A stretch of DNA of 64,000 nt from Thamnaconus septentrionalis (Eukaryota > Chordata > Actinopteri > Tetraodontiformes > Monacanthidae). The translations under genes and the position numbers were made by a program. This document shows positions 51,648 to 63,000 of the stretch, one piece after another (the first letter of the stretch is position 1; every line of letters starts with the position of its first letter). A model generated the notes under the pieces. That model was given only the letters and a program-made list of their open reading frames with translations, searched no databases and was not told where the DNA came from. The stretch is taken from positions 2,597,501 through 2,661,500 of the forward strand of contig CM020513.1 of NCBI GenBank assembly GCA_009823395.1, read 5' to 3'.

Positions 51648-54607
51648 CAGTGACGACTTGTTTTTGTGTTTCCTCCCGGTTTCTGACAAACCAGTGTTAC
51701 AAGGTGAGACAAACACCACTGGGCGTCAACCTAGCATGTTGTTGAGGTTGCAAAAAATATATATTTTGACATATATCCCATTGAAATTTTGTGACATAGA
51801 AAAATTGTAGATGTAGATTTATTGTTAAAGCTCTGCTGCGCTCAAAAAAATGTTGTTTCTGCTTAAAAAGTTTGAGTTTGAGTCAAGTGTTGAGAATTTT
51901 TGCAAAAACGTTCTGGAAAAAATAGAACATTCAAATTTGCATGATGTAAATTTTCAAATAATTGCTTTGCAAATACTGAGCCTCTGAACCATATACACTG
52001 CAGGCAGCCTTAGCTAGCCTGCAGTAGTCAACATGTAAACACGCTGCTACTGTAAAGCAGGTTTATACACTATCTCACTGATTCATCATTGAAAGCGGTG
52101 TGCTAACGAGCCACCAAGTCAAAGATGCAAGTTTCTCGTTCTTGTGCACACCCCAGAGGGAGTTTCAGGCTCCCATGGCTACCTGAATGGTAGCTATCCC
52201 TATGCTAACGTATGCATCAGCCCGCCTAGTGTCAGTATTGGTAATACACATAGAGAAATTGACTTTTAATTGAGTTTAAACAAAGTATCATTTGATTTGA
52301 GCACCCTTTGTAAAATTTCCAAAAGTTTACTTCGACGCATTTCAGTTTGTTACAAAAACATTTTCCATCCGTCTTGGCTAACAATAATTTTGAGGATGGT
52401 AAAACAAAGAGTCCTCAGAATGATGAAACCTGTAGACTCACTGATGTTAGTCTCGAGCCCTGAACGATCAGGCAGATTGACATAAAGGAAACCTTTTTCT
52501 ATCCGCTCAGAGTTCCAGTCACTGAGTTCGAATTCGCCGTCATTCATCCGAGCACGTGGTGCAGATGGCCGCGCCGCTCATCTGGCCGCCCACCCTGCCC
52601 TTCCGTTTAATCTTCGACCTGACATCCGAAGATGATCCACCTAAGTGTCAGATGTAACCGCGGCCATCTGCCGCAGTGGTCGCAGTGGTTTTCCCTTTTA
52701 GCTCCTCGGGTGAGCTGGGTGCGGTGTGGAGGGGTAGGGAGGGGTGAGCTTCATCCTCCTGCCGTCTCTCCGGTCATCAGCAGAGGCCATCAGTTCATGC
52801 TGTTTCAAAACACAACCCCAGAAAACTAAAGCCCTGGAGAATGCCTGCCCTAAGTGTTCGAGGGGTAACGGAGTGAAAAGTAGGGCAGCTCCTTGGCAAA
52901 AATTTGTGAGAATGTTTAGGTTTCGGGCATGAGGCAAAATCTTTTTTGTGGAGCCGCTCATCCAGAGAATCAGATCACAGCCAGCCAGCACGCAAAGGAA
53001 TCTTAAGCAGCCGCTGGAGAAGAAGGCTAATTAAATCAGCATCATGCTTCCATGAGAGATCCACCGGTTTCCTCAGCCTTGTTGCGCCAGAACATCTGGC
53101 TCGTGTTATTGATGTTATTTGAGCCGCGCTGCTTTAATGCTGCCAAAGGTCTGTCTGACTAAAGGTCCACTCCCCTCGTTCCCAGCTGCGGCTATGATAT
53201 TAACCCAGTCCAGGAGGAGCGTGAGAGGTACTCGCGCCGATGCTCTCTCTCTCTCTCCAAACATCTCCTGCTAACTTTTCTTTACCGCCGCCGCTGCAGG
53301 CTAGCAACTAGCGCTTTACCTTCTTGGCCTGCGTGGAAGAAACACACTCGCACAGCTCCATTCTCTCTCTCTCCCTGGTCTTTAATGTTCTTAGAGAGAA
53401 TTTCCCACAGCACTTAAAAGTAAGGCTAGTGGTGGAAAAAATAGCTAGATTAGTTCCAGCGCAGCAGAGACAAGCTGCCTGGTGGAACAGGCGGCTCTTT
53501 GTGTTTGATTTTGATTTAAAAAAAATGAAGGGAGAGCCCAACACATCAGCCCGTCTTCCGCCCTGCTGAAAGAAGACACAGTGCTGGACTCCTCTGTCGG
53601 CGTGTGACAGGCTCGGGTTCGACCAGAGGACCGAGGGGAGTGTTTTCAGACAAGGTGCTGGATTGCGCTCTAGCGTTTACAGCGCTGGGCCGCTGAATCC
53701 ATCGCTCATCGGAGCCGTGGACGGGCCAGAGGTAGGACGCGACAAAGTCTTTCTTTTTGCTGCCCCCCCCCCAAAACAAAGCCCCCTGTGTTTGAGAAGG
53801 ACAGATGCCAGGGAGAGGAGGGAAAGGTGGGGGCGAAGGGATGAGGACAGAGGCTGAAACACTTCAGACTCGCGCACGGCCGTGCACGCACACACACATG
53901 GAGCCGTGACGTTCTCTCTAGTTCCACACCGCACTGAGTGGGTCAGGCTTCGCTACTCCAGTTACTGCATCATTTTTAAGGCAACTGTAGCAACAGGAGG
54001 ACCACTGACGAACCCTTGAAGAAGAGCTGGACGGTTGCACATGTTGCAAGAACTTAAAGTGACTGTTAAAGAAGCCGTTAAGCGCTAAATTCACTCTTGC
54101 TTGTGAATGAAGAATCGGTTCTTGAACATCTTCCACCTCCACCCCTCAGCGCTTTGAACGCAGGGTTTTGGGGAAATTGCCCCGTTGTGATGTCACAAAG
54201 GGGTGCCGACGCCCGCTGATAGCTCAGGTTAGCAACAACATCTCTGAATGGCTCTCAGCCCTGCCTTGGTTACATCCCCTTAAAACACATAGTTTCAGCA
54301 GGAAGCTCAAATCCGGCTCTGCAGGATGCAGATGGCTGCAGATGGCTGCAAACAGAGGGCTAAACACACTTCTTTCTGGAAATGTGTAGAGGGTTTGTTT
54401 TTGGACTGGAAGACAGCTCCGCTGGCGTCTGCGGAAAAAACAACGTGTACAGTTGTGGAAACCTGCAGGAGAGCTCGGGTCACATGATCGGCCTCAGGAA
54501 CAGGAAGTGTTGCTCGCTTGTCTGAGCCTCGACTCTGGAGTCCACAGGAGTTTTTGGCAGGCTGTCACACTTTGTGTTCTTGCTCCAGCTGGAGGGTTTA
54601 AAAGATG

Positions 54608-54639
<32 letters not shown>

Positions 54640-55225
54640 ACGGTCACACGCATGCACGCACACACACTCACACCCACCAAATTCTTTCTGACTAACAGTT
54701 GCTCCAGCAAACCAGTTCCACCAGTTGGCCCAGTCAATGAGCAGCTAACTGGGCTGCGAGTGCAACTGGATATCCTGAACGCAGTTCATTTTGCAAGAGG
54801 AGTCGCTGTTTTTCCCTTCGTCTCCTTTTTTTTTTTGCTGTTTCTGAAAGCGTCTTTGTCCAGCTGGTCTGAGCTGCAGTGCGTCACCACTGGTCACACC
54901 TGATTATCCCAGTGTGACATGTGTCACATGACCCGCAGCGGCGACCACGGCCGAGCTGAGGTGTTTTTTTTTTGTTTTTTTTTCCTTCAGGCGAATATGT
55001 AACAGTGGATGCGGGCGATGTGGCAATGCTAAGTGGCGGCAGCTGAGCCCTTAAGTCCACCTCGGTTAGTGGAGTCGGTCTGGGACGCGTCTCCTCGCTG
55101 GAAAAACACCAGAGTTACATTTGTGGAGGATTAGCGCAGCTTTGCGACGCCGCCCGACGCGCTTGCTGTACAACACTCTGCGTCGCACTCTGTCGGCTTA
55201 CGCCACCTCCTCTTCCTCTTCCTCC

Positions 55226-55263
<38 letters not shown>

Positions 55264-55743
55264 GTCCTCGTCGCCCTGTTTGTTCTGTCAGCAACTTTAC
55301 CACCTCCGGCGGCGCGTCCACAAGTTTCTCTCACTTTTCTGCCTCTGCGGAGCCGCAATTAAACTTGCCCACGTAAGCCATTTCTTCTCTTTCACTTCCT
55401 CAAAGCGATGGCTGACAGATCCAAACCTTTATTTTTTGCTTGTTTGTCTGATTGTGGCAGCAAAACCGGCCGCAGTGTCATGAGCCGCCTCAATCAGACA
55501 AAATGACACAGTGTTGATTTAAAAAAAAGAAAAGAAAACAATGGGCAATGTCTGGAAAAGGGATTTCCTGGGCTTTTTTTTCACTCACTCATCTCGCTTG
55601 CTCTCGCCTTGTCTGACATTATCAGTTGACCTACATCAGACGTGCGCGCTCCACTTCTTCTGCACACATTAATGGCCCTTATCTGAATTTTGTCAGGTCC
55701 GCGTGCCAAACTGTAAACAAATGGGATTAAACTGTGGCAGCCG

Positions 55744-55834
<91 letters not shown>

Positions 55835-58800
55835 TGGCATTACAAAGACAAAATGTAAAGCAGATGCGTGGCGGGGCTGGAGATGAATCTCACATTATTG
55901 AGGTTGTTGTTTCATCACTGGGACACGAGGAAGTGCGGTGAAGAGAGTTTGGATTTAGAAAGGAAAAAGGGAGAGTGACAGAGACTCGCGACTCTTAACC
56001 TAATTATTCAAAGTGTTCATCCGGGAGAGACGGTGATGAGGGGAAAATAGTGTGGCAAACGTGCTGCCGAGGGAATTGGAAGCCAGCTGGCTGCAGTGGA
56101 ACATGATGGTGATAATAATAATGATAATGTTACTAATGATACGACCCGTCTCCATGAAGTATCCCGTGGTGTAGAACAAAGTGCTTCGTCTTCATGGAAG
56201 TGAACGAGCGCCGGCGAGCAGCGCTAACAAACTCGAAGCTGTTGCTGCCACGTGCGGCGCCGAGCCAGAGGGGGGCGCCGAGCGGCACAGCGACACTTAA
56301 TCAGATCACATGTTTCGCATGCTGAGATCTTCTGTCCTCCCCGGCAGGAGCGGAGCACTGAGGGGAGTTCTCTGAGCCTCTCTGCATCCATGCGCCGCGG
56401 CTCCTCGGAGAACAACTTGGACCTGGACGTGAGCGATGGGAGCCCCGGTCCCGGTGCCGGCCTGGGCCTGGAGGTCCATCGCAGCCGCTCGTGCCTGGAC
56501 AGCCTGCAGCAGAAGATCCTGAAGGTGACGGAGCAGCTGAAGATCGAGCAGACGGCGCGCGACGAGAACGTGGCCGAGTACCTGAAGCTGGTGAACAGCG
56601 CCGACAAGCAGCAGGTGGGCCGCATCAAGCAGGTGTTTGAGAAGAAGAACCAGAAGTCGGCGCAGAGCATCGCCCAGATGCAGAAGAAGCTGGAGCAGTA
56701 CCACCGCAAGATGAAGGACGGCGACGGGACCCCGCCCCGCCGCTTGGGCGCCAAACACAGCACCATCCCCAGGGAGTCGCCCCGCCAGCTGCTGAGGGAC
56801 ATGACGGGCAGCGGGCGCCACCCCACCATGGACAAGATCAAGACCATCGGGCCCGGCGTCTCCCTCTCGCCGCCCTTCTTCTTCAGCAAGCCGCGGGAGA
56901 TCGCCAACCTCATCAGGAACAAGTTCGGCAGCGCAGACAACATCGACAACCTGAAGAGCAGCCTGGACGCCTGCTCGCCGCCGCCAACGGCGCTTTCGAC
57001 GACTCTGCCCGGCGACCCGGCCGCCAGGGGCCTCAGCAGCAGCACCTCGCTGGTGGGGAAGCCCAGGTACCCCAGCGACGACGAGTGCTCCTCGGGCAGC
57101 GCCTCCATCTCAGCCGACAGCAATGGGAACCCGGCGTCGGCCGCCGTGACGTCGCTGGCCAGCAGGGCCGAAGGCCAGCAGGCGGCTGAGGACAGCCAGA
57201 GCCGACTGGTTCTGAGCCTGGAGGAGCTGAGCGACATCCGGGACGGCCAGACTCAGCTGGAGGAGGACATGGAGGAGCTCAAGTCCCAGTTCCAGAAGGA
57301 GTACGGCGTCATCAGCCAGACCCTGCAGGAGGAGAAGTACAGGTAGGACACAGACACTTTGACAGCTTATTTAAAGGGGTTTCTTGCTGCTTGCTACACT
57401 TTTTACAAACCGCCTGTGGCAAAAAACAGCCTCTCACACCTAAAGTCAGGTTTTGGCTCTGCCATGTGTTTACTTCCTGGTGGAAGGTCTGTGAACAGAG
57501 GTCTAATTATGCTGTTTTGTGATAGTTTTCAGATTTTGTTTTTGATGAACAGTTGTGCAAGGCTGCTTCACTGGAGTCTGGAAAGAAAAATAAATATTTG
57601 AAAATGACTTTAAAATAACATTTTTTTTTCTTTTCATTGCCGTAAACTCTACTGTTTATCCTAACACCTCTGATTCCTCCGTCCCCCGGCCACCAGGTAC
57701 CATCGTCTGGAGGACCAGCTCAACGACCTGACAGAGCTCCACCAGCACGAGATGTCCAACCTAAAGCAGGAGCTGGCCAGCATCGAGGAGCGGGTGGCCT
57801 ACCAGGCCCAGGAGAGAGCTCGGGACATCCAGGTAGACCTCGGTCACATTCTCCTTCAGAGTCCAGCCAACAGGCTGCCTGCCAGACAACAGATGGTCTC
57901 TCTGTCTGTTTCGCCATTGATGCTTTTGTCTGTCTGGCTATTCTTTGCTTTTGTTTTTTCATGCATGACTCGTCAAATAAAGAGAGATTGAATAATTAGG
58001 GATTAAAGTTAAGATGAAATGAAAAATGTACAGGATCAGATCAAGGTTTTAGGTTGCCACAGTGTAGCATCAGATACTATTTCAGTCCTGGCTGAAAACT
58101 CTACAGAGTCACAGCTGTGTTTGCTTTAACACTGCAAAAAAAAAAAAAAAAAAAAAAAAATAAAATCTCTTTGAGATTTCTCTCTTTCCCTTCTGTTGCC
58201 TTTTATGAGCTTCCTGGTCAGCTGATGACAAATAAACTGCTATTAACCACACGATCCTCACTGACACCAAATTGACTGCAGGAAGTCTCCTCAGAACAAA
58301 ATGCCACAGTCTGTCCAGTTGGGTTGAAAATAACCCGACCGCCCAGATGGAACCTTTCTGAAAAAGCCTTTCAGTGCGCTCGGTGAAGAGCCTTTTGGAG
58401 TGGGAGGCAAAAATGTGGACCGTGATTGGCCAGATCTTGTGCCTGTCGTCTTCCCCTCATTTGTTGCTGCAAGTTTTGCAAATAGGAGGCTTCCTGTTGG
58501 CGTGGGCGGTATCGTTAGCTGCATGTGGCTGCGTGGCGCTAGTGTAGCCTAGCCTAACCCAGAGCAGCCTAGACTGGCGTAGCTTGGCCTAGTCTAGTCT
58601 CAATGTACAGTTTTAACAAATCAAAAGGTTGTAAAGCAAAAACGTATTGACCATTGGGGATAAAAGCCATCTAGTTTTGATAAAAGTGTTGGAGATGCAG
58701 CTCTTAGGCTAATCTTTTAGCAGCGATTAGCAATGTTTGCAACTAAAGTATTAAAGAGATTTAATCCTCTCAAGCCTCCCACCTGTTTATACATAGGAAG

Positions 58801-59849
58801 ATGGTTGGTACAAGGCTCATATGATTCCTTGAGTAAGTCCAGCACCTCTATTAATAAAAATCTTTTCAAAAGGCAAATTTTCTGCTTCGATCACCATAAT
58901 CCACTTGAAGATCACGCTGCAGATTGTTGTGTGTTCTGCTCCACAAAGTGGATGCTAAGTAACGTTTAAGAGAAAAAGAAAAAGCAACATGGAAGGAGAG
59001 AAAAGTGGAGAAAACATGCAAGAAAAAGTGACCGAGCTAAAAACAAAACAAAACAAAAATAAAACAACAACATTAAATCTCCAATATTTATGGTAAAATT
59101 AAGAAAAACAAAATGATTCACTAAATTGATAGAATTAGAAAAACAATGTTGATTTGTGTAAAAAAATAAATCTGGAAATAGCATTTTTTTTTCTGATAGG
59201 GAGTATCTTTAATAAAATGCCAAGATTACCAACATGATTATTTATGAATACAAACGCATTCTGTCAGATGTTGACAAAATGGAGTTGGAATCTGAGTGAT
59301 CCGGCTGCCCAGTAAGATTCATTTGAAAACTCCTCACGTGCAGTATTCTTGAAAGAGCCAGTCAGAGACTTGTTTTTAAGTCTCTTTGTACTTTGTGCTT
59401 TTCACAGAAATCGTGTTGCCTCAATATGTTTAAGCAAATGGCACTTTTTAAACCTCTTAATGCTGCTGGCGCCCTGATAAACCTCCGCATGCTAACGCCC
59501 CTCTCTCTCTCTCCGCTCTTGTCTGTCTTCCTCCCAGGAGGCCATGGAGTCGTGTCAGACCCGGCTGCCTCCAAGCTGGAGCCCAGCAGCAGCACCAGCA
59601 GGACGGTGCAGCTTGAGAGCCGCAGACGCCCGCTGCCCTGCTGGGCAAGAGCATCAACATCATGCTGGCCATCATCACCGCTATCCTGGTGTGCGCTTCC
59701 ACCGCCGCTTAAGTTCGCCGCCGTCACCATGAGGAGCCGCCAACACTGCAGCCCGCCACCGTGGCCTCGCCGCCTGCTTCCTCACCTCTTTCTGGAGGAA
59801 CTGGAGCGCCTTGCAGCACACCTTAGACACTCTGTTGGTTCCAGCCTGA
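47596..59849 (+). CDS. tmcc3: Transmembrane and coiled-coil domain protein 3 (last exon damaged in this copy)
   Basis: TMCC proteins are ER membrane proteins with a long coiled coil and two C-terminal membrane segments. Exon 1 is 47596-47661 (MPSANVSVRSLYEVEKYLGA and two more residues). It ends in phase 0 before GTGAGT, and joins exon 2 at 56348-57342, whose start ERSTEGSSLSLS parallels human TMCC3 at the same phase. Exon 3 is 57697-57832 ([15 protein letters not shown]). Exon 2 has QQKILKVTEQLKIEQ, AEYLKLVN, RIKQVFEKKNQKSAQSIAQ and NLIRNKFGSADNI. CQTR, KPRYPSDDECSSGS and CVST words (the last in the intact exon at 63758) fit TMCC3 better than TMCC1 or TMCC2. The last exon of this copy, 59538-59849, has several small indels that break the frame in its first 220 bases. 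It then recovers FWRNWSALQHTLDTLLVPA and a TGA at 59847-59849. An intact version of this exon begins at 63758. Exon 1 is less certain than exons 2-3. Confidence 0.8.
47662..56347 (+). other. tmcc3 intron 1 (8.7 kb), repeats but no gene seen
   Basis: No exon with recognisable protein content lies here on either strand. It holds simple repeats: TG at 47675-47724, AAG at 48170-48196, TG then poly(T) near 48381-48420, CAGT tetramers near 48932-48957, ATG near 51617-51648, AC near 54608-54635 and ATC at 55226-55263. It also holds a copy of the dispersed GTGATGTCACAAAGGG-type family near 54150-54390. Alternative first exons of tmcc3 are possible and could not be recognised. Confidence 0.6.
55749..55832. 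repeat. (AC)n microsatellite at the left edge of the duplicated block
   Basis: An uninterrupted AC run of about 84 bp. A short AC run at 60069-60080 precedes the second copy of the same downstream sequence, so this microsatellite marks the junction of the tandem block. Confidence 0.97.
55833..59849 (+). repeat. Tandem block, copy 1 (tmcc3 exons 2-4)
   Basis: Starts at GATGGCATTACAAAGAC after the AC run. It contains tmcc3 exon 2, intron 2, exon 3, intron 3 and the final exon. It aligns along its length with 60081-64000 at an offset of 4248 at the left and 4220 at exon 4. Differences are mostly 1-2 base indels. Sequence quality looks high up to about 59555 (intact exons 2 and 3) and poor from about 59555 to 59780. 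Confidence 0.9.
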
Positions 59850-60080
59850 CGGCGGTCAACGCCCAGGAGGAAATGAGAGACGCTTCACACGCGCCACGAT
59901 TGGTTGTACAATTGTCGGGCGCTGCATAAACAATTTTTTTTTTTTCAACAAAAGAAAACTCAAACTGAACATCAATTTTTTCCTTGATTTTACTTCATCC
60001 TCTCGTGTCTCTAACAAATTTTCTAACTAATCTGCAACAGTATTTATTCAACCATGAAAATGTTTTAACACACACACACA
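59850..60080. other. Unique spacer between the two tmcc3 blocks
   Basis: About 230 bp follow the copy 1 stop codon: a piece of tmcc3 3' UTR with a poly(T) run, AT-rich sequence, then a short AC run. It is the only part between the blocks that is not repeated in this window. Whether it continues after copy 2 cannot be seen because the window ends. Confidence 0.6.
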
Positions 60081-63000
60081 GATGGCATTACAAAGACAAA
60101 ATGTAAAGCAGATGCGTGGCGGGGCTGGAGATGAATCTCACATTATTGAGGTTGTTGTTTCATCACGGGACACGAGGAAGTGCGGTGAGAGAGTTTGGAT
60201 TTAGAAAGGAAAAAGGAGAGTGACAGAGACTCGCGACTCTTAACCTAATTATTCAAAGTGTTCATCCGGGAGAGGCGGTGATGAGGGGAAAATAGTGTGG
60301 CAAGCGTGCTGCGAGGGGTGGAAGCCAGCTGGCTGCAGTGGAACATGATGGTGATAATAATAATGATAATGTTACTAATGATCGACCCGTCTCCATGAAG
60401 TATCCCGTGGTGTAGAACAAAGTGCTTCGTCTTCATGGAAGTGAGCGAGCGCCGCGCGAGCAGCGCTAACAAACTCGAAGCTGTTGCTGCCACGTGCGGC
60501 GCGCGAGCCAGAGGGGCGCCCGGCGGCCAGCGACACTTAATCAGATCACATGTTTCGCATGCTGAGATCTTCTGTCCTCCCGGGAGGCGGAGCACTGAGG
60601 GGGAGTTCTCTGAACCTCTCTGCATCCATGCGCGCGGCTCCCTCGGAGAACAACTTGGACCTGGGCGTGGCGATGGGAGCCCCGGTCCCAGTGCCGGCCT
60701 GGGCCTGGAGGTCCATCGCAGCCGCTCGTGCCTGGACAGCCTGCAGCAGAAGATCCTGAAGGTGGCCAGACAGCTGAAGATCGAGCAGGCCAGGCGGCGA
60801 CGAGCGTGGCCGAGTACCTGAAGCTGGTGAACAGCGGCCGACAAGCAGCAGGTGGGCCGCATCAAGCAGGTGTTTGAGAAGAAGAACCAGAAGTCGGGCG
60901 CAGAGCATCGCCCAGATGCAGAAGAAGCTGGAGCAGTACCACGCAAGATGAAGGGCGGTGGCGGGACCCCTTCCCGCCGCTTGGGCGCCAAACACAGCAC
61001 CATCCCAGGAGTCGCCCGCCAGCTGCTGAGGGACATGGCGGGCAGCGGGCGCCACCCACCATGGACAAGATCAAGACCGCCGGGCCCGGCGTCTCCCTCT
61101 CGCCGCCCTTCTTCTTCAGCAAGCCCGCGGAGATCGCCAACCTCATCAGGAACAAGTTCGGCAGGCGCAGACAACATCGACAACCTGAAGAGCAGCCTGG
61201 GCGCCTGCTCGCCGCCCGCCAGCGGCGCTTCGGCGACTCTGCCCGGCGACCCGGCGCCAGGGGCCTCAGCAGCAACACCTCGCTGGTGGGGAAGCCCAGG
61301 TACCCCAGCGGCAGCAGAGTGCTCCTCGGGCAGCGCCTCCATCTCAGCCGACAGCAATGGGAACCCGCGTCGGCGCCGTGGCGTCGCTGGCCAGCAGGGC
61401 CGAAGGCCAGCAGGCGGCTGAGGACAGCCAGAGCCGACTGGTTCTGAGCCTGGAGGAGCTGGGCGACATCCGGGACGGCCAGACTCAGCTGGAGGAGGAC
61501 ATGGAGGAGCTCAAGTCCCAGTTCAGAAGAACAGGCGTCATCAGCCAGACCCTGCAGGAGGAGAAGTACAGGTAGGACACAGACACTTTGACAGCTTATT
61601 TAAAGGGGTTTCTTGCTGCTTGCTACACTTTTTTACAAACCGCCTGTGGCAAAAAAACAGCCCTCTCACACCTAAAGTCAGGTTTTGGCTCTGCCATGTG
61701 TTTACTTCCTGGTGGAAGGTCTGTGAACAGAGGTCTAATTATGCTGTTTTGTGATAGTTTTCAGATTTTGTTTTTTGATGAACAGTTGTGCAAGGCTGCT
61801 TCACTGGAGTCTGGAAAGAAAAATAAATATTTGAAAATGACTTTAAAATAACATTTTTTTTCTTTTCATTGCCGTAAACTCTACTGTTTATCCTAACACC
61901 TCTGATTCCTCCGTCCCCGGCCACCAGGTACCATCGTCTGGAGGACCAGCTCAACGACCTGACAGAGCTCCACCAGCACGAGATGTCCAACCTAAAGCAG
62001 GAGCTGGCCAGCATCGAGGAGCGGGTGGCCTACCAGGCCCAGAGAGAGCTCGGGACATCCAGGTAGACCTCGGTCACATTCTCCTTCAGAGTCCAGCCAA
62101 CAGGCTGCCTGCCAGACAACAGATGGTCTCTCTGTCTGTTTCGCCATTGATGCTTTTTGTCTGTCTGGCTATTCTTTGCTTTTGTTTTTTTCATGCATGA
62201 CTCGTCAAACAAAAGAGATTGAATAATTAGGGATTAAAGTTAAGATGAAATGAAAAATGTACAGGATCAGATCAAGGTTTTAGGTTGCCACAGTGTAGCA
62301 TCAGATACTATTTCAGTCCTGGCTGAAAACTCTACAGAGTCACAGCTGTGTTTGCTTTAACACTGCAAAAAAAAAAAAAAAAAAAAAAAAATAAAATCTC
62401 TGAGATTTCTCTCTTTCCCTTCTGTTGCCTTTTATGAGCTTCCTGGTCAGCTGATGACAAATAAACTGCTATTAACCACACGATCCTCACTGACACCAAA
62501 TTGACTGCAGGAAGTCTCCCTCAGAACAAAATGCCACAGTCTGTCCAGTTGGGTTGAAAATAACCCGACACGCCAGATGGAACCTTTCTGAAAAGCCTTT
62601 CAGTGCGCTCGGTGAAGAGCCTTTTGGAGGTGGGAGGCAAAAATGTGGACCGTGATTGGCCAGATCTTGTGCCTGTCGTCTTCCCCTCATTTGTTGCTGC
62701 AAGTTTTGCAAATAGGAGGCTTCCTGTTGGCGTGGGCGGTATCGTTAGCTGCATGTGGCTGCGTGACGCTAGTGTAGCCTAGCCTAACCCAGAGCAGCCT
62801 AGACTGGCGTAGCTTGGCCTAGTCTAGTCTCAATGTACAGTTTTAACAAATCAAAAGGGTTGTAAAGCAAAAACGTATTGACCATTGGGGATAAAAGCCA
62901 TCTAGTTTTGATAAAAGTGTTGGAGATGCAGCTCTTAGGCTAATCTTTTTAGCAGCGATTAGCAATGTTTGCAACTAAAGTATTAAAGAGATTTAATCCT

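Noticed and set aside
60245..61357. 370-codon minus-strand frame over the second tmcc3 block
   Set aside because: It is antisense to the broken tmcc3 exon 2 copy and is created by the indels there; its content mirrors the antisense frame of copy 1.
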